DNA from: Malachius bipustulatus
Lineage: Eukaryota > Arthropoda > Insecta > Coleoptera > Melyridae
Direction of reading: 5' to 3'
NCBI GenBank assembly: GCA_910589415.1
Contig: OU342631.1
Location: forward strand, 59,672,598 to 59,736,597
DNA length: 64,000 nt
Under the pieces are notes generated by a model. It did not search any database. It was not told the origin of the DNA and saw nothing but the letters and a program-made list of their open reading frames with translations. Positions within the stretch are counted from its first letter, which is position 1; each line of letters begins with the position of its first letter. The position numbers and the translations under genes are program-made. This document shows positions 34,026 through 44,790 of the stretch, in pieces.

Positions 34026-34773
34026 TAGTTTTTTGACTTTTATTTTTGGATGTATAATTTGAGGACATGTTCAAAAAAACCTTTTGTTTAAATTTATTAG
34101 TATTAGTATTTGTATTGACCGATGAAGAAGATGATGCTGCTTCTAAACTCAATGCTCGCTTTTCCACAAAACCTAAAAATGCTTCCAAATTAGGTAGCTC
34201 AGTTTGATCCTTTTCAAGCTGATATGCCTTATTTGTATAGGAATCTACCTTTTTCGTTAAAATATAAACAAGAATGGAGTTCCATTGATCTACTGGTTCG
34301 CCTAAATTCTTCAAACAGCCGACCTGCTGCCTAATTTTTGAAATAAATTCCCTTAAATTTTTTGATGAACCGACACTCACGGAAGGTATCTCTAAAAGAT
34401 GTTGCAAATGAGCATTAATAATTAAGGCTTTATTATCATATCTCTTAACTAAAAGATCAATAGCATTGGTATACGAATCATCGATAATAGGCAGACCTGA
34501 TATAATTTCTAATGCTTCTCCTTCCAAATACTTTTTTAGATAGCAAAGTTTTTGAACATTAGACAACTGCGTATTTTTATGAATTAAGGCAGAAAAAATA
34601 TCAAAAAAGGAATTAAATTTACTCACATCAGTACCATTAAAAATTGGTATTTCCAATGTTGGCAATGAAGACCTGCCAAGAGATTGTTGAGACGTGACTT
34701 CGGACTTCACTGTCTTCTGGTCAGCAACACACTGTATAGACAAAACTCTGATAATCTTTTCTAATTTCCCCAT
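33979..34773 (-). pseudogene. gag: BEL gag, main part
   Basis: 264 codons. The segment LEIPIFNGTDVSKFNSFFDI, LCYLKKYLEGEALEIISGL and the QQVGCLKNLGEPVDQW stretch are the conserved BEL/Pao Gag region (DUF1759 type). A serine/asparagine-rich linker and the first knuckle cysteines follow before the frame closes at 33979. The N-terminal 80 or so codons are on the other side of the MITE at 34780-35016. The methionine at 34773 is internal, not a start. Confidence 0.9.
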
Positions 34774-34779
34774 TACTAA

Positions 34780-35016
34780 GGGCCGGTTGTTCGTACGTCA
34801 GTTAAAAATTTTGAGATAACTACTGATTTTAAAATGCCCTGTATTATCAAACCATTGGTCTGATATTTCTGAAAATGAATTCTGCTCGCTTTGAGAAGAG
34901 TTAATTACTGATTAAAAATACAAGATCATTAATTATATTCGCCGTATTTTCAAAATTTGCAATTTAAAATCAGTAGTTATCTCAAAATTTTTAACTGACG
35001 TACGAACAACCGGCCC
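34780..35016. mobile_element. Harbinger-like MITE inside BEL gag
   Basis: 237 bp with TIRs of about 50 bp: GGGCCGGTTGTTCGTACGTC and its complement. Flanked by TAA at 34777-34779 and 35017-35019. The TWA duplication and GGGCC-type ends match PIF/Harbinger non-autonomous elements. It interrupts gag, so it inserted after, or shortly before, this BEL copy moved. Confidence 0.9.
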
Positions 35017-35019
35017 TAA

Positions 35020-35256
35020 AAGGTATAAATTCAGGACATCAGTGTCATCTTTCAGCGTGGGATCAGAAGCAAGAATTTCATTATTAAATTCCACATAATT
35101 TTCATACGTCTTATTAACTAAATCTCTTCTGATAATAAACTCATCAATAGTATTACTTTTTGTTTCTGAACTTTCATAATCAGTTAAAAAAGTCTCAATA
35201 TTTTTTATTGTACCTTTTGCAGATTCACGCCTTTGAATATTCTTTTTGGTTGCCAT
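35020..35256 (-). pseudogene. gag: BEL gag N-terminus
   Basis: Probable start MATKKNIQRRESAKG at 35256 (an in-frame Met lies 7 codons upstream). It reads about 79 codons of a helical segment (IETFLTDYESSETKSNTIDEF, NKTYENYVEFN) typical of BEL Gag N-termini, then runs into the MITE. The gag frame resumes at 34773. Confidence 0.85.
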
Positions 35257-36173
35257 TATAATGCATGAAATATTCAACTGAATTAATAAAATGCGTTTTG
35301 ATTAAATACCAATTGTCTGACTATCCTCACAATGTAACCACTACAATACCGACCTACCAATTACAAAGAAGTAGGTACTAAAATAATAAAGTAGGTAAGT
35401 ACCTATAAAAATACTAGGTTACACATATAAACGCAACAACAGTAATAGACAATTATCAAAAACTATAATAATTAATTAATAGTTATCATTTATGCAATAC
35501 AGTAATCACAATAATCAACATTCTGCAAAAGAATTAAAATAATTTCGAGATCGTGACAACCTATGTAGCACAATCGTACAACAGCGCATCAGCGTTCACC
35601 TGTAGCAAAATAGCGCCACGCCAGAATAACGTGGATCGTGTTAGTGGAGTGGGTATTTCCAGTACTCCCGACTCTCTTCCCTGTATCTCGTTCTCGCTCT
35701 GGTCTACCCTTGCTCCTCAACAGCTTGGCTTCAGCTCGTTCACGTCAAGGAAGAAAGCGATCGATTCAAACAGAAATGTGGAATGGGTAGGCAAAATAAT
35801 CGACTACGACCTTGAACCAGCACCAACACCAGCAGCAACGCAGCACGCAGCAACCCAGACTTGACTTGGATCGGAATTATTGGAATAATGATAATAAACT
35901 CACCCCAGGCTTGTGTACTGTTGATTGGCAAAATTATTTAACCATTTAATTATCAAAGACACCAACCAATAATAATTGTTGCTCCAATAGTAAAGCTAGG
36001 TATTCACCATTTACGTAGGGTTGGACCATAATTTATTCCATGAACCATTACCATGAATCCATTAACCACTTAACTTATAGGTACACTTACGGCTTCATTG
36101 ATTTTAATTAACCATCCATTGATTGACCATTATTATCAATCCAGACTAGATGAACCAATTTTATAAATCCAGA
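35257..36173 (-). other. BEL 5' leader
   Basis: About 900 bases between the PBS and the gag start. No element gene is seen; the plus-strand ORF at 35553-35864 is not supported. It may hold packaging signals. Confidence 0.6.
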
Positions 36174-36191
36174 ATCCGGCTCGAAGGACCA
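36174..36191 (-). promoter_or_regulatory. BEL primer-binding site
   Basis: Six bases after the 5' LTR the minus strand reads TGGTCCTTCGAGCCGGAT, the usual form of BEL/Pao primer sites, starting TGG to pair with the CCA end of a tRNA. Confidence 0.8.
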
Positions 36192-36197
36192 AACTTA

Positions 36198-36487
36198 TGT
36201 CGCGTACTTAGGCGACACACAAAGGGGACTTGTATTTTTGTTCGATAAATAATAAGTGGACTGTATTTTTAAGTAGTATGTACATATATTTACACATTGA
36301 TTGATTACACCTTGTACAATATTATAGTTATGAACAATTTACGGTTCGAGAGACTCTTGTCTCTTACAGCACTTGACAGTAGCTCAAGAGAAGAGAAACG
36401 CTTCTTCCTGGACACATCGTCCCTTCACACTGACGTGCATTGTTGCCACGATGTATTAAAAATCCTTATGTTTAGTTGTACTGAACA
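36198..36487 (-). repeat. BEL 5' LTR
   Basis: 290 bp, one base different from 29294-29583 (TGTC against TGTG at the plus-strand start). Confidence 0.95.
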
Positions 36488-39172
36488 CCAGTAGAAGCGT
36501 TCTCTTAACTTGCCCAGCGTCTTCGCCACTCCAAGATGTCCGCCGGATGCGCCGTTATGCATTTCCCTGAGTACTTCACGATTGTTAGGGACTATAATCT
36601 GCTTACGCTCCTCCCTGACGTCTTCTCCTTCTAGGATGCGTTTCAGTATTCCATCATGGAGTGTGAGGGAATCCCACTGTGCCCAGTAGCACTTTACAGC
36701 CGGGGAATGTCGTGCTACCTGTTGCCAAGCTGGTCTACGGCCTGCTCTCTTCCAAGCCATCACAAGTCCTAAGACAGGGTCACCTTCTTGGTCTACTTCA
36801 ATTGCTGCCGGTTGCCAGTTGTCAGACACAACTGTTGTTCTTCTGCAGAGAACAGACTCCTTTTCTTCAGCTCGCTGGCAGTGTTTGCAGTCCGGAGGAC
36901 AAGGTCTTCTGGACAAGGCGTCAGCATTCCCATGAATCTTCCCGGCACGATGCTCTGTTTCGAAGTCGAATTCTTGTAACCTTTCGATCCATCTGGCTAC
37001 CTGTCCTTCCGGGTTCTTGAATTGTAGTAGCCATTTAAGAGCTGCGTGGTCGGTCCTGAGGAGGAAGTTCCTTCCATAGAGGTATTTATAGAAGTGTTCT
37101 GCCGACTTCACGACTGCCAAAAGTTCTCTGCGAGTCACACAATAATTCCTCTCTGGCTTGGATAAAGTTTTACTGAAATACCCGATAACCCTTTCTTGAC
37201 CACCCTGGATTTGTGACAGAACGGCACCTATTCCTACGTTGCTGGCATCTGTGTCTAAGATGAACCGCCCCTCGGGCAAGGGATAACTCAAAACTGGAGC
37301 GTTGATCAAAGCAGTTTTCAGTTGTTGAAAGGCTTCTTGACATTCTCCATCCCATTGGAATCGTCTCTCTCCTTCCGTTAACCTAGTTAACGGTTTTGCG
37401 ATCTTATCAAATCCTGGCACATACCGGCGGTAATAGGTACAGAGACCAAGGAAGCTTCTGAGTTCATGTTTGTTTCCAGGTACGGGCCATTCTTTCACTG
37501 ATGCAAATTTTTGCTTATCCACTGCCACACCTCTATCAGATACTATATGTCGAAGGTACTGCACTTCCTTTTGTAACAGATGACATTTCTTAAGACTCAG
37601 TTGTAGACCAGAACCGCGTAATCTCTGGAACACCTCTTCCAGATTTTTCAAGTGGTCTTCAAATGTCTTCCCCACCACAATAATGTCATCAAGATATACC
37701 AAACAGGTATTCCAGGACAGTCCGTTCAGCACCATCTCCATCAGCCTTTCGAAGGTAGCTGGAGCGTTGCATAACCCGAAGGGCATCACATTAAATTGAT
37801 ACAGCCCTGATCCGACAGTGAAAGCAGTTTTCTCCTTGTCGGCAGGATCCATTTCAACCTGCCAATACCCACTCTTCAGATCCAAGGTTGAGAAGAATTT
37901 TGACCCAGCCAGCGTATCTAAGGTGTCATCTATGCGAGGAAGGGGATAGCTGTCCTTCTTCGTTACGTTATTCAACTGACGATAATCGACACAGAATCTT
38001 GTTGAACCATCCTTCTTCTTTACCAGGACAACTGGGGAAACCCATGGACTATTAGAAGGTTCAATCACCCCTTCTTTTTCCATCTCTTGGATGATCCGAT
38101 TTGCTTCCTCCCTCTTAGCAAATGGCAATCGTCTGGCTGTCTGTCGAATAGGCTGAGCGTCACCAGTGTTGATCTTGTGCCTAACAATCATCGTTCTGCC
38201 TTTCTTTCCTTGGCCCAAGTCAAAGATGTCCTCATATTTGTAGAGCAAATTCTTTAGTTTTAACTTCTGCTCCTTTCCGAAATTCTTCGATGCGTCCGCC
38301 AATAATTTCAGCAGCTCCCTGGAGTTTGTCGTCTTTACACGATCTTCCACCACGGCTTTCCGAACAATGGAGGAAACTGTAGTTCCTTGCCCCAGAACTA
38401 TACTTCTCTTCAATGTTAGAGGGTAGTCGTTGACATTTGCCACCCTCACAGGTATGTTCTCGGCAGCATGCGAAAGACTTTTCGCAACTACTACACCACG
38501 TCCAATTTCGTTGTCGTGAATTCTGGGTTCCACCATTATTATGCTGTTATGGTCGCATTTGCGTTCTAACTGACCTCTCAAAATTACCTCACTTCGTTCT
38601 GGAATCGATGCATCTTCGGATAAGATGACTCGTACTGATTTCTCGTTCTTTCCATGCAATACCAATTCTTCATCATCGATTCGTAGAACGCCGCGCTTAA
38701 GGTCCAACTCGAAGCCGTTCGAATTCATGATGTCCATTCCGAGGATTACCTCATCTTCTATTACTGCTACCAATGCTTGATGTTTGAAGGACTTGCCGCC
38801 GATTGTAAGTGTGATGTTTGCCTCTCCGTGAACTTCCGCTGGTTTTCCTGTAGCTGTTCGTAGGCGCCATCTGGTTGGTTTAATTTTCGCTGCAGGTGTT
38901 ATAATGTCCGGGCGAACTATTGTTTTAGTTGCACCTGTGTCCAGCAGCAGCGCCCTCAATTTACCATCAACAAAGCCATCCACTATGATACTGTTGGACT
39001 GATGTCGGAGAGAGGCAACTCTTGCGTGTGTCTTGGGGGCATACTGCTGGCAGGTCGATGATTGCCCCTTCTCATCGACCCTCCCTAGTTTTCCGACGGC
39101 TTCTGTTCCTCGGAAGTCTTTGCGTCCCTGCAACGACTTCGCACATGTCCCAGTTTTCCACAACTCCAGCAT
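36488..39172 (-). pseudogene. Gypsy pol 5' part: protease, RT, RNase H, integrase zinc motif
   Basis: About 895 pol codons before the BEL insertion. Aspartic protease at residues about 60-150 (LLLDTG at 75-80); reverse transcriptase at about 350-520 with VDYRQLN, STLDLKSGYWQV, MPFGLCNAPATF and YLDD at 493-496; RNase H near 640-760 (DTDASNVGIGAVLSQ, TRRELLAVV, DHAALKWL, GNADALSR); and the HNGASGGHLGVAKTL start of the integrase zinc motif. Pol is in the -1 frame relative to gag with an overlap of about 88 bases (39085-39172), so a -1 ribosomal frameshift is expected. GGAAAAC just before the gag stop is a candidate slip site, though not a textbook one. The last ORF codons are BEL LTR sequence. 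Confidence 0.95.
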
Positions 39173-40455
39173 CTAATCTGTCTCTTGTCATTCTCGGAGA
39201 CTCTTCGTACTTCCTCGTATTCAAGGCTGTCCAAATCACCTTGCATTTCCCGAATTCGAACGTGGCTTCTCGAGACTTGTTTAACTGCTTCAAATTCCAG
39301 TGCACGAGTCAAGGCGTCAATCAACGTCACTGGACGAGCTAAAGTTAAGGCTTGTCTCATCTCTGCGTCACGGAGGCCATCGAGGAATGATTGAACTGCT
39401 AAACGCTCCAGGATATTCTCAGGGGTTCCCGGGTAAGCCAGTCGAACTAATCGAGCTACGTCTGATTCGAACTGTTGGAGACTCTCGTTCGACTTCTGGT
39501 ATCGGCCTCTGAGTTGCGAATGGTACACATGTTCAAAGTTTAACTGACCATAGCGCGTTTCCAATCGACAAACTATGAGTTGGTAGTCAGCTCGTTCCAC
39601 TGCCGACAGAGTTTGGAGGATATCGGTCGCTTGTCGTCTCAATGCCAAAGTAAGGGCCGTTACTTTCTCTTTCTCCGTCCACCCGTTTGCAGACGCAGCT
39701 GCCTCGAACTGCAGTACATAGTTGTTCCAGGAGGTTGTTCCATCGTACTGCGGTGGCTTCATGCGGACTCGAGAAGTTTCTTCATGGATGGACTGCTTCG
39801 ATTTATCAACCGCAATTGAACCTACTTGGAACTGTTCGTTTTCCTTCAAATTTTGCATTGCCAATGCTGACTCGATTTTATTTAATTTTATTTGTATCTC
39901 TTTCCTCTGCTTTTCTTCTTCGCTCAGCTTGACAGAGAGCTTCTGTTCTATTAAGTCCGAGTTGATCTGAATACTGGCAGAAAACTCACTTTTCACGTCC
40001 TGGATACTGGTAGCAAATTCATTTTTTAAAACAGCCACATTAGCAGAAAGTTTTTCTTCCAATGCTAGTGAATTATTTACAATACCTTGTTTCATCTCGG
40101 TGATCATCTGTTCTAGTACTGCAGAATTATCATGGAGGTTCAGGAGTTTCTGATTCACATTATCCTGAAGGTTCTGTAGTTCGTGTTCTACACTAGCAGA
40201 ATTATCTTGGATGTTCTGCAGTTTTTGGTCCACGTTATCCTGGAGATTCTGTAATTTTTCCAGCATCAGCAAGCTTGAATCTCCGGCCACCGCGAATAAA
40301 TAGGAAGAAACAGCTTCGCCTTCTTTTTCGAGAGCATTGATAAGTCTCAATTTCAATTCACTCTTTAGTCCCTTGGTTTCAAGCTCTCTCTCCTCCAACT
40401 CACGTTTTAGGTCTGCAACCTTCAGTTCATTTATCGTCACATTCCTCGAAGTCAT
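39085..40455 (-). CDS. gag: Gypsy Gag with SAP domain and CCHC knuckle
   Basis: 456 codons, intact. Residues 8-44 (TINELKVADLKRELEERELE..GLKSELKLRL) match a SAP domain, a helix-turn-helix that binds AT-rich DNA or chromatin scaffold in cellular proteins. Residues about 60-180 form a coiled coil with repeated LQNLQDNVDQKL-type heptads that look internally duplicated. About 235-400 is the Gag capsid-like core (PPQYDGTTSWNNYVLQFE, LETRYGQLNFEHVYHSQLR). The zinc knuckle at 429-442 is CWSCGKLGHVRSRC. Gag packages element RNA in virus-like particles. The start follows the 5' LTR and PBS by less than 100 bases, and the stop overlaps pol. The SAP domain is unusual and could tether the complex to AT-rich DNA, matching the ATAT target. 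Confidence 0.93.
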   Translation of the reverse strand: MTSRNVTINELKVADLKRELEERELETKGLKSELKLRLINALEKEGEAVSSYLFAVAGDSSLLMLEKLQNLQDNVDQKLQNIQDNSASVEHELQNLQDNVNQKLLNLHDNSAVLEQMITEMKQGIVNNSLALEEKLSANVAVLKNEFATSIQDVKSEFSASIQINSDLIEQKLSVKLSEEEKQRKEIQIKLNKIESALAMQNLKENEQFQVGSIAVDKSKQSIHEETSRVRMKPPQYDGTTSWNNYVLQFEAAASANGWTEKEKVTALTLALRRQATDILQTLSAVERADYQLIVCRLETRYGQLNFEHVYHSQLRGRYQKSNESLQQFESDVARLVRLAYPGTPENILERLAVQSFLDGLRDAEMRQALTLARPVTLIDALTRALEFEAVKQVSRSHVRIREMQGDLDSLEYEEVRRVSENDKRQIRCWSCGKLGHVRSRCRDAKTSEEQKPSEN

Positions 40456-40521
40456 TTTCGCTGATTTTATTTATAATTTATTTATTTATAGAATCTGCAC
40501 AAACTATTGAGTTCACCAAAA

Positions 40522-40539
40522 CCTATACACCTGACACCA
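40522..40539 (-). promoter_or_regulatory. Gypsy primer-binding site
   Basis: Two bases after the 5' LTR the minus strand reads TGGTGTCAGGTGTATAGG. TGG complements the CCA tail of tRNA; TGGTGTCAG resembles the complement of leucine-tRNA 3' ends, but the match is not certain. Confidence 0.7.
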
Positions 40540-40541
40540 AT

Positions 40542-40830
40542 TGTAACAATTTTCACTTAATTGTTCTTCGGGTTCGTTTATCGATTGGTAAAACTCAGAT
40601 CTTATTTTCAACTAATTTAATAACAACGACTATTTATTTTTACACCACCAAATAAGTACTACTTATCTATTTTCCATTTATATTACACCGCAAATTACGG
40701 CTTATTATTTATCTGTCATTTTTCGGAGAGACGCCATCCCGACCGTTACTCCGGAAACCTACGTCAGGGTCGCACCAACTGCCGGCGCATCTACTTGACC
40801 GCGGGCAATTGAGAGCGGAATCTCGTTACA
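40542..40830 (-). repeat. Gypsy 5' LTR
   Basis: 289 bp, TG..CA, three differences from 27365-27653. The boundary is fixed by the ATAT duplication on the right and the PBS on the left. Confidence 0.95.
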
Positions 40831-41271
40831 ATATTAAATAAAATTGTTCACGTTCAGTTATTAAAATATTCACTTTAAATTTCAATCTGATTCTTATTTA
40901 CAAAAAAGCTTATAACTTTGTTATTAAAAGTGATATTATCTTGCTTTTTTTTTGTTTAAAAGGTATTTTTCATGAGTATGTTACACTTGCTCCAGTTCCT
41001 TACATACACATTTTGTATGTAAATGATCGTTGGATGTTACACTTGCCCCAAATTGCGGGGTAAGTGGAACACCTTGACATCGACACCATTTTTTTTTACT
41101 GAATAAAGAAATATCAGATTTTTAAAAAGTTAATATTTGTAATGTGTTGGTAAGTCTATAAGGAACCCCCTGTAAAAAAAATTGTCTACCTACTGCCATT
41201 TTTTTCTCTGTACTGGGCCTTAGAAGAGCAACTATGCTTTTTTGCGGTTACACTTACCCCACTCCACCCTA

Positions 41272-41545
41272 ATTTATTATTTTAGGATCATAGTGCATAG
41301 AGGCTTTTTCCTTTGAAAAAAATTTGCAACCGATCCATCTAAAAATATACAGGGGTTCCATTCCATTAATTTTTTTTAAATATCTCGAAAACACGATGTT
41401 CAATTGTTTTTCTACTTCTTCCATTTTATTCAGGAGAGAAAATACTACTAGTTTGCTAATTTTTTAACCGACTTTCTAAGGTTAAATAATAACGAAGTTA
41501 ATAATAGTGCCGACTTTATATAAAACACGGTGATATATAAAAATA
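41272..41545. repeat. Composite right arm, inverted copy of Z
   Basis: 41283-41345 and 41349-41530 match 25636-25705 and 24690-24860 in reverse complement, without the FB1 copy between. This closes the composite that started at 24558. An ACACGGTG word recurs at 41526 and 41618. Confidence 0.75.
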
Positions 41546-42880
41546 TTATTTGCCTATAGCCCTTAACAATTTTCTATTAATATATTTATTTGGCAATTAC
41601 TTCTATTATAATAATAAAACACGGTGTATATATTTTTATGTGTATGTATTGCAACCTACTAAGTAGACAGCTAATAAATTCTAATTATAATTTCAAAATG
41701 GCCGACGTTTTATATACAGGGTTATGACCACGTAGTTACCGTTTATTATATACGAAGAAATGTATATTTTTACCTTATCTAAAACTAATTAAAAATACAA
41801 ACACAATTATCTATGTCATATGTGTCTCTGACCTTCTGTTTCGAATTTATGAGGCCTCTTCAGCAAAAATAGCTCAACTTTGAACCACCATGTATAGGTT
41901 GTTATCGCCGTTTTCACCTAAAGATTTTTACATTTTTCTTCTTTATTTTTTTTTAAATAAAAATCTAAAATTTCCAATCACAAAGCAGTGTTGCGACATT
42001 TTGCAAAGTGCTGATTTTCTTCACTTTTTCAAATGGCTGGCCCTATATATTACATGGGCTCAATCGAAAGTACTCTAAAAGACGAATTCAATGATATGTC
42101 ACAACCTAGCAGTGGATTCATCTTTCACATTTAATTCGTATTTTTCTAAAAAAAATCAGAATAGGTAGATATATGTAATATGTAGCCTGACGTATTTATT
42201 ATGAACGGTCAATGGTTTCCATGACAATGATAGCTCGTGTCATTAAATATATTGTGACAGTTTAACTTGTTGAGCCCTTATGTCACTTATATTGTTGTCT
42301 TGGAAACCATTATTGTTTATCATGAATGAATTAAGAATTATTCCAAAAAACACAAATTTAATGAAAACAAATCAATTGAATTCTATGTTGTAAACTGGCA
42401 TGTCATCGAATTTGTCTTGTAAAGTATAATGGTGTTCGAAAACGAATCCGTTTTGGAGTATGCCCTGACACAAAGAGGTTTGTCTTAGCTTAATCCACTC
42501 TTTACAACTGACAGCTCTTGATTTTTTTAGGTTAGATCAGTTGTCAAAACATTCAAGGTCAAAACAGCATAAAATAGTTGCGGTAGTATTCACCCCCAGC
42601 GAAAATGCACACCTTGGCATAGGGTAGATTTTGCTTCTTGGTTTATTCCCCACTTACCTACTGTAAAAATTTAAGCGAAATCTATCTTGAAAGAATTTCC
42701 AACCAAAAACCGTCATTTACTGTAGTATTTTCGTAATTGATATAGAAAGCGATGAGTGTTTCAATAAAAAAAAAACTTCAATAATTGTTATTCTGCCCAA
42801 CTACGGAGAAAAGCAGTAACTGATAACTATAAAAAAAAAAATTGTAAACAGTAACTGCTAATCTAGTTATACAGGTGGCC
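41546..42880. other. Mostly unassigned, with a small hairpin
   Basis: 42195-42335 is a hairpin: TATGAACGGTCAATGGTTTCC is mirrored by GGAAACCATTATTGTTTATCAT. Near 42690-42800 the words CCGTCATTTACTGTA and AGCGATGAGTGTTTCA also occur near 19700 and 19975, so an old shared repeat is present. No gene. Confidence 0.4.
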
Positions 42881-43167
42881 TAGCGAAAACGTACTAGGCC
42901 TAATAACTTGAAAACTGAAGATGTACGCGAAAAACGCCGAAACAGGTCGATTTTGTTATCGAGGGGGACATATTTTCGTGACAAATTTAACTACTGGAGC
43001 TCACCCCCTGGGCAGGGGTAGCTACCCCTTTGCTTATCATCATAGGGAACAGCTATCGAGTGATACATTATTTGAAAGCTACTTGAATTCTTTTTACAGC
43101 GAAATCCAACATTTTGGGTTTCACTTACATACAGGGTGGCCCAATAAAACGTTACTCGCCTTAAAAA
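42881..43167. repeat. Element end before the satellite
   Basis: Two TE-like ends, ATACAGGTGGCC near 42870 and TACAGGGTGGCCCAATAAAA at 43132, lead into the satellite. The satellite may have grown inside such an element. Confidence 0.4.
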
Positions 43168-44790
43168 GTCAGCCCGGTGGAGCTTTCTTTCATCGCTACC
43201 GAAACATGGGTGAGACGGTACTGTCTGCGACGTTCCCCTACAGTCTTATGATCAGACTAACTCTTCTAAAGTCAGGCCGGTGGAGCTTTCTTTCATCGCT
43301 ACTGAAACATGGGTGTAACGGTACTGTCTGCGACCTCCCCCTACGTCTTATGACAGACGGACTCTTCTCAAGTCAGGCCGGTGGAGCTTTCTTTCATCGC
43401 TACCGAAACATGGGTGAGACGGTACTGTCTGCGACGTTCCCCTACAGTCTTATGATCAGACGGACTCTTCTGAAGTCAGGCCGGTGGAGCTTTCTTTCAT
43501 CGCTACCGAAACATGGGTGAGACGGTACTGTCTGCGACGTTCCCCAAGAGTCCACCTGAGTAACTCGTCTCAAGTCAGGCCTGTGGAACTCTGCTTCATC
43601 GCTACCGTAACATGGGTGAGACAGCACTGTCTGCGACGTTCCTCTACAGTCTTATGATCAGACGGACTCTTCTCAAGTCATGCCGGTGGAGCTTCCTTTC
43701 ATCGCTACCGTAACATGGATGAGACGGTACTGTCTGAGACGTTCCCCTACAGTCTTATGATCAGACGGACTCTTCTAAAGTCAGGCCGGTGGAGCTTTCT
43801 TTCATCGCTACCGAAACATGGGTGTAACGGTACTGTCTGCGACGTTCCCCTACAGTCTTATGATCAGACGGACTCTTCTAAAGTCAGGCCGGTGGAGCTT
43901 TCTTTCATCGCTACCGAAACATGGGTGAGACGGTACTGTCTGCGACGTTCCCCTACAGTCTTATGATCAGACGGACTCTTCTGAAGTCAGGCCGGTGGAG
44001 CTTTCTTTCATCGCTACCGAAACATGGGTGAGACGGTACTGTCTGCGACGTTCCCCTACAGTCTTATGATCAGACGGACTCTTCTGAAGTCAGGCCGGTG
44101 GAGCTTTCTTTCATCGCTACCGAAACATGGGTGAGACGGTACTGTCTGCGACGTTCCCCTACAGTCTTATGATCAGACGGACTCTTCTCAAGTCAGGCCG
44201 GTGGAGCTTTTTTTCATCGCTAACGTAACATGGGTGAAACAGTACTGTCTGCGACCTCCCCCTACGTCTTATGACAGACGGACTCTTCTCAAGTCAGGCC
44301 GGTGGAGCTTTCTTTCATCGCTACCGAAACATGGGTGAGACGGTGCTGTCTGCGACGTTCCCCTACAGTCTTATGATCAGACGGACTCTTCTAAAGTCAG
44401 GCCGGTGGAGCTTTCTTTCATCGCTACCGAAACATGGGTGAGACGTTACTGTCTGCGACGTTCCCCTACAGTCTTATGATCAGACGGACTCTTCTCAAGT
44501 CAGGCCGGTGGAGCTTTCTTTCATCGCTACCGAAACATGGGTGAGACGGTACTGTCTGCGACGTTCCCCTACAGTCTTATGATCAGACGGACTCTTCTCA
44601 AGTCAAGCCGGCGGAGCTTTCTTTCATCGCTACCGAAACATGGGTGAAACGGTACTGTCTACGACGTTCCCCTACAGTTTTAAGATCAGACGGACTCTTC
44701 TCAAGTCATGCCGGTGGAGCTTTCTTTCATCGCTACCGAAACATAGGTGAGATGGTACTGTCTGCGACGTTCCCCTAGAGTCTTATAACA
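43168..44790 (+). repeat. 103-bp satellite, about 16 units
   Basis: The unit begins GTCAGGCCGGTGGAGC and runs through CATCGCTACCGAAACATGGG, CTGTCTGCGACGTTCCCCTA and TATGATCAGACGGACTCTTC. Unit starts at about 43168, 43271, 43372, 43475, 43574, 43677, 43780, 43883, 43985 and so on. Most are 103 bp; two variants are 101 bp with CCTCCCCCTACG. Inner units are almost identical and edge units diverge. Unlike its surroundings it is about half G+C. As 103 is not a multiple of 3, the ORFs across it are fortuitous. Confidence 0.95.

Larger units (their letters stand above)
29294..36487 (-). mobile_element. BEL/Pao LTR retrotransposon
   Basis: 7194 bp with 290-bp LTRs that differ at a single base (position 4), flanked by CCAGT at 29289-29293 and 36488-36492. 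On the minus strand: LTR, PBS (TGGTCCTTCGAGCCGG), leader, gag, protease, RT, RNase H, integrase, LTR. It sits in the integrase of the gypsy element, so it is younger. The coding region is broken by a MITE in gag and two single-base frameshifts (near 33990 and near 32080). Confidence 0.97.
27365..40830 (-). mobile_element. Ty3/gypsy LTR retrotransposon with macro domain
   Basis: 289-bp LTRs at both ends (TGTAAC..GTTACA) differ at three positions and are flanked by ATAT (27361-27364 and 40831-40834). On the minus strand the order is LTR, primer-binding site, gag (SAP, coiled coil, CCHC), -1 frame pol (protease, RT, RNase H, integrase), integrase C-terminal domain, macro domain, CCCH finger, polypurine tract, LTR. 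Without the 7.2-kb BEL insertion the element is about 6.3 kb. It is disabled by the BEL insertion in the integrase and an in-frame TGA at 28512-28514. No envelope gene is present. Confidence 0.97.
25917..41271. mobile_element. DNA element with GTAAGTGTAAC ends, split by gypsy
   Basis: The left end TAGGGTGAAGTGGGGTAAGT is mirrored by the right end ACTTACCCCACTCCACCCTA. The motif AAGTGTAAC recurs in both orientations near both ends (about 25931, 25951, 27147, 27177, 27203, 27215 on the left; 40987, 41036, 41060, 41248 on the right), like subterminal transposase-binding repeats. Without the gypsy element the element is about 1.9 kb, including FB5. No transposase was found. TA is the likely target. 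Confidence 0.6.

Noticed and set aside
35553..35864. 103-codon plus-strand ORF in the BEL leader
   Set aside because: Opposite to the element, low complexity at its end, no homology.
42921..43520. 199-codon ORF across the start of the satellite
   Set aside because: It follows the 103-bp units by chance; 103 is not a multiple of 3, so the peptide changes frame with each unit. No family resemblance.
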